Source of the DNA: Caldifarciminota bacterium
Lineage (GTDB): Bacteria > Hydrothermota > UBA3073
DNA: 64,000 bases
Assembly: GCA_030606335.1 (NCBI GenBank)
Contig: JAUWGP010000008.1
Span: forward strand, 28,638 to 92,637
Direction: 5' to 3'
Shown: positions 62,497 through 64,000 of the stretch, piece by piece
Layout: each line of letters starts with the position of its first letter
Position numbering within the stretch: position 1 is the stretch's first letter
Position numbers and translations under genes: made by a program
The notes under the pieces: generated by a model
Seen by the model: the letters and a program-made list of their open reading frames with translations, nothing else
The model's database searches: none
What the model was told of the DNA's origin: nothing

Positions 62497-62810
62497 ACTT
62501 CACCTCTCAAGTCATACACTACTTTTAGAAAATCAGAAAGTGGTATCTTGAAGGGATATCTATCCTCAGGCTTTTTTGCCGTACTTACTTCGTTCAATCC
62601 TTTCAAAACCTTCCAGATTGTTTCATCGTCCTTCATTTTCAACCACACGTTCTCTACAAAGTACTTTACCACATATAAACTCCACTCGTATAGAGGGTCG
62701 TCTTTCTTCTCAGCTACCACCAGATAAAAAGGCAAAAATCTCTCTCTTCTCTCGGCAGTATAACAAGAAAGAATGCTATCTAACTTTTCTTTAAGAACTT
62801 TTATATTCAT
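62493..62810 (-). CDS. Small unknown helical protein
   Basis: A 105-residue protein that I do not recognise. Starting at the ATG at 62810 it reads MNIKVLKEKLDSILSCYTAE, mostly helical and charged, with WSLYVVKYFVENVWLKMKDD in the middle. It has no signal, membrane helix, histidine or HEPN-like R-x4-H motif. It overlaps the upstream DUF6036 gene by 20 bases and the downstream GT gene by four, so the three are surely co-expressed. An upstream in-frame start at 62864 would increase the overlap and is less likely. It may be a partner of the nucleotidyltransferase. Confidence 0.6.
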   Translation of the reverse strand: MNIKVLKEKLDSILSCYTAERRERFLPFYLVVAEKKDDPLYEWSLYVVKYFVENVWLKMKDDETIWKVLKGLNEVSTAKKPEDRYPFKIPLSDFLKVVYDLRGEV

Positions 62811-63312
62811 GATATCTTCTTTCAAACCTGTGCCAGTTATCCTCAAATGTCTTTTTATCTCCAATCCAGTACTCCATTGCCTCGAAATATAACCTTTTCA
62901 ACCTATCAGGTTCAAGGGCTTTCACTAAATCCGAATTGAATATATCATCCATATCCTTTTCAAAACCTCTTGATATCTTGGAGATACTAAGATCGAGTGG
63001 GTCAAGATAAAAAACAGTGAAATTCCTCATTCTCTCTCCCTGAAGTCTCTTTTCAAAATCAGGATGTAGGTTTACTACAACATCACTCACCACATGAAAC
63101 CCATATTTCTCTAAAAGACTACCTATTCCTCTTCCTTTAAGACCCGTTGATAGTACATCTATATCTTGCGTACTCCTGTCAAGGTTATACCTCACTATCA
63201 CAGATGCCCCACGCACCATTATGAGAGAAAGATCACCCTTAATTTTATCACTGTATTTCTCCAACTCCTCATCCACAGCAGAAAGTCTTTGTATTATCTC
63301 TTCCCTGGTCAT
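62791..63312 (-). CDS. DUF6036-type nucleotidyltransferase
   Basis: A 173-residue protein. GDLSLIMVRGASVIVRYNLD, then RSTQDIDVLS at about 26-55 fits the DUF6036/MNT-like nucleotidyltransferase core: a GG-like (here RGAS) loop followed by D.D. The region NFTVFYLDPLDLSISKISRG, with the third acidic strand and the D..LSK..R motif, is also typical. Ribosome site GGGAGG lies before the ATG, and a promoter lies 163 bp upstream. Relatives occur as single genes, as antitoxin-like partners and in mobile loci; here it leads a set with a GT and a GH130 enzyme. Activity has to be tested. Confidence 0.8.
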   Translation of the reverse strand: MTREEIIQRLSAVDEELEKYSDKIKGDLSLIMVRGASVIVRYNLDRSTQDIDVLSTGLKGRGIGSLLEKYGFHVVSDVVVNLHPDFEKRLQGERMRNFTVFYLDPLDLSISKISRGFEKDMDDIFNSDLVKALEPDRLKRLYFEAMEYWIGDKKTFEDNWHRFERRYHEYKSS

Positions 63313-63474
63313 TATAGCCTCCCGAATAGTAAGTTCAGGTATTTACGAAATTTTTCTTTACAAAACAAGATTATTATAATGACTTATATAAGTTTCTTTA
63401 AGAAAAGTTGCTAAACCAGAAATCTGTAGTTAGCCAACCTTATCTACCGATAGGTAATCTGACCTTAATAATTA

Positions 63475-63503
63475 ATTATAAATCAATTCTTCCAAAAAGT
63501 CAA
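63475..63503 (-). promoter_or_regulatory. Promoter of the DUF6036-GT-GH130 set
   Basis: TTGACT (63503-63498), 17 bp, TATAAT (63480-63475) on the minus strand. The leader to the ATG at 63312 is about 155 bases. Confidence 0.8.
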
Positions 63504-63541
63504 GGGAAAAATTACAGTGGGATCATGGGGTCAGGGATCAT

Positions 63542-63797
63542 GGGGTCAGGTCTTTAGTTTTAAGTTTCCAAGTAACCTTATAAACTATTCTCTTAAAACA
63601 TGGGTTTTTACTATCTGAATTTGAAAATATTTAACAATAATTGGAACATTGATTTGACCCGAGTTAAACATTTTCGCTATAGTCTGAGAGTTAACGTGGT
63701 ATACCCATCCAGTATATTACTTATTAACACTCTCATTATAGTATCGATATAATATATCTAAAAAGTCAAGTAAATTTAAAACTAAAGACCTGACCCC
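63542..63797 (+). mobile_element. MITE-like element, family 1, copy C
   Basis: 256 bp with the same perfect 22-bp terminal inverted repeats as copy A and a five-base internal deletion. Immediately left, the 15-base word GATCATGGGGTCAGG occurs in tandem twice (63521-63550), the second copy being the element's own end; the right flank AATTTC is also duplicated. It lies in the gene-free stretch 63313-64000. Confidence 0.85.
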
Positions 63798-63882
63798 AAT
63801 TTCCAATTTCGCCATTCAAGATTGTGGCTAGTAACTTTGGGACTCTAGTAAACATAACCACCTCCTGGTATAATGTTCACCC

Positions 63883-63896
63883 TGAATATTCAGGAT
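63883..63896. repeat. Perfect palindrome CCTGAATATTCAGG near the right edge
   Basis: A 14-bp palindrome within ACCCTGAATATTCAGGAT, 28 bp upstream (minus strand) of AGGAGGTGGTT and an ATG at 63855. It could be an operator site. The rest of 63898-64000 shows TATAATATATTTAT and a GC-richer edge with no identified RNA. Confidence 0.35.
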
Positions 63897-64000
63897 AAAA
63901 AACTTTGCTTTTTAAGATTTATATGTTATAATATATTTATTAATTACGCTCTTTCTCAGCAGGGAGACAGCTTGCGACCCTCCTTATGGGGCATATGCCA

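Noticed and set aside
62493-63312. HEPN/MNT toxin-antitoxin pair
   Set aside because: The small partner protein lacks the R-x4-6-H motif (it has no histidine), so the HEPN assignment fails. Only the DUF6036 nucleotidyltransferase call is kept.
63940-64000. Open minus-strand frame of 19 codons running off the right edge (ending in CLPAEKERN)
   Set aside because: It is too short to identify, and chance open frames of this size are common. It might be the end of a gene outside the window.
63950-64000. GC-richer edge sequence resembling part of a structured RNA (GGGTCGCAAGCTG on the minus strand)
   Set aside because: I compared it with c-di-GMP, TPP, SRP and tmRNA signatures and found no convincing match; it is also cut by the window edge.

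Overview
The window is about 64 kb of AT-rich DNA from what looks like an uncultured, anaerobic, two-membrane bacterium. An LptD homologue, two TonB-dependent receptors and many lipoproteins imply an outer membrane. A three-gene 2-oxoacid:ferredoxin oxidoreductase and an IscR-like Rrf2 regulator imply anaerobic, iron-sulfur-rich metabolism. Five proteins end in a type IX secretion (Por) style C-terminal sorting domain, and several PorV/FadL-like barrels are present. That mix fits the FCB superphylum or neighbouring candidate phyla (for example WOR-3/Stahlbacteria-like lineages). The assignment is inference; a 16S or marker-gene tree would decide it.

Layout. 1-5.8 kb (minus strand): a partial thioredoxin-like lipoprotein, an Omp28-like thioredoxin protein with a sorting domain, an Rrf2 regulator with an OsmC-family protein, a TonB-dependent receptor behind a cobalamin riboswitch, and a small Myb/GcrA-like DNA-binding protein. 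5.9-6.6 kb: a gene-free stretch with two strong divergent promoters and a GC-rich nested palindrome. 6.6-11.0 kb (plus): DUF58 protein, BatA-like membrane protein, LptD. 11.0-31.1 kb (plus): tuf, the fused S10-spc-alpha ribosomal gene series (with secY, adk, infA, rpmJ, rpoA), then korA, korB and korC. The S10/spc/alpha set is complete for the usual genes, but map is absent and spacers are unusually long and full of hairpins and short word-repeats. 31.2-43.3 kb: outer-membrane barrels, lipoproteins and beta-propeller proteins, interrupted by two kinds of MITE-like element. 43.5-59.3 kb (minus): seven co-oriented genes for exported proteins behind one near-consensus promoter; four carry the sorting domain, the others are a TonB receptor, a PorV/FadL-like barrel and a TolB-like lipoprotein. 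59.4-63.5 kb (minus): a secreted ankyrin protein and a GH130 glycosidase / GT4 glycosyltransferase / small unknown / DUF6036 nucleotidyltransferase group. 63.5-64 kb: a third MITE copy and a structured edge region.

How it works together. The left and right parts are mostly envelope: receptors, barrels, lipoproteins and secreted, probably surface-attached proteins. The centre is the translation and transcription core, directly joined to a central-carbon redox enzyme. Promoters are strikingly uniform: TTGA(C/T)(A/T), exactly 17 bp, then TATAAT or a one-base variant, seen at ten places. Most plausible candidates for something undescribed: the 15-kb export-protein operon (including a TonB receptor with a perfect EF-hand loop), the promoter-driven structured non-coding region at 6.07-6.41 kb, EF-Tu with a four-cysteine insert, ribosomal protein L15 with a long acidic tail, and the short mobile repeats that have reshaped the spacers and, in one case, apparently a ribosomal protein C-terminus.
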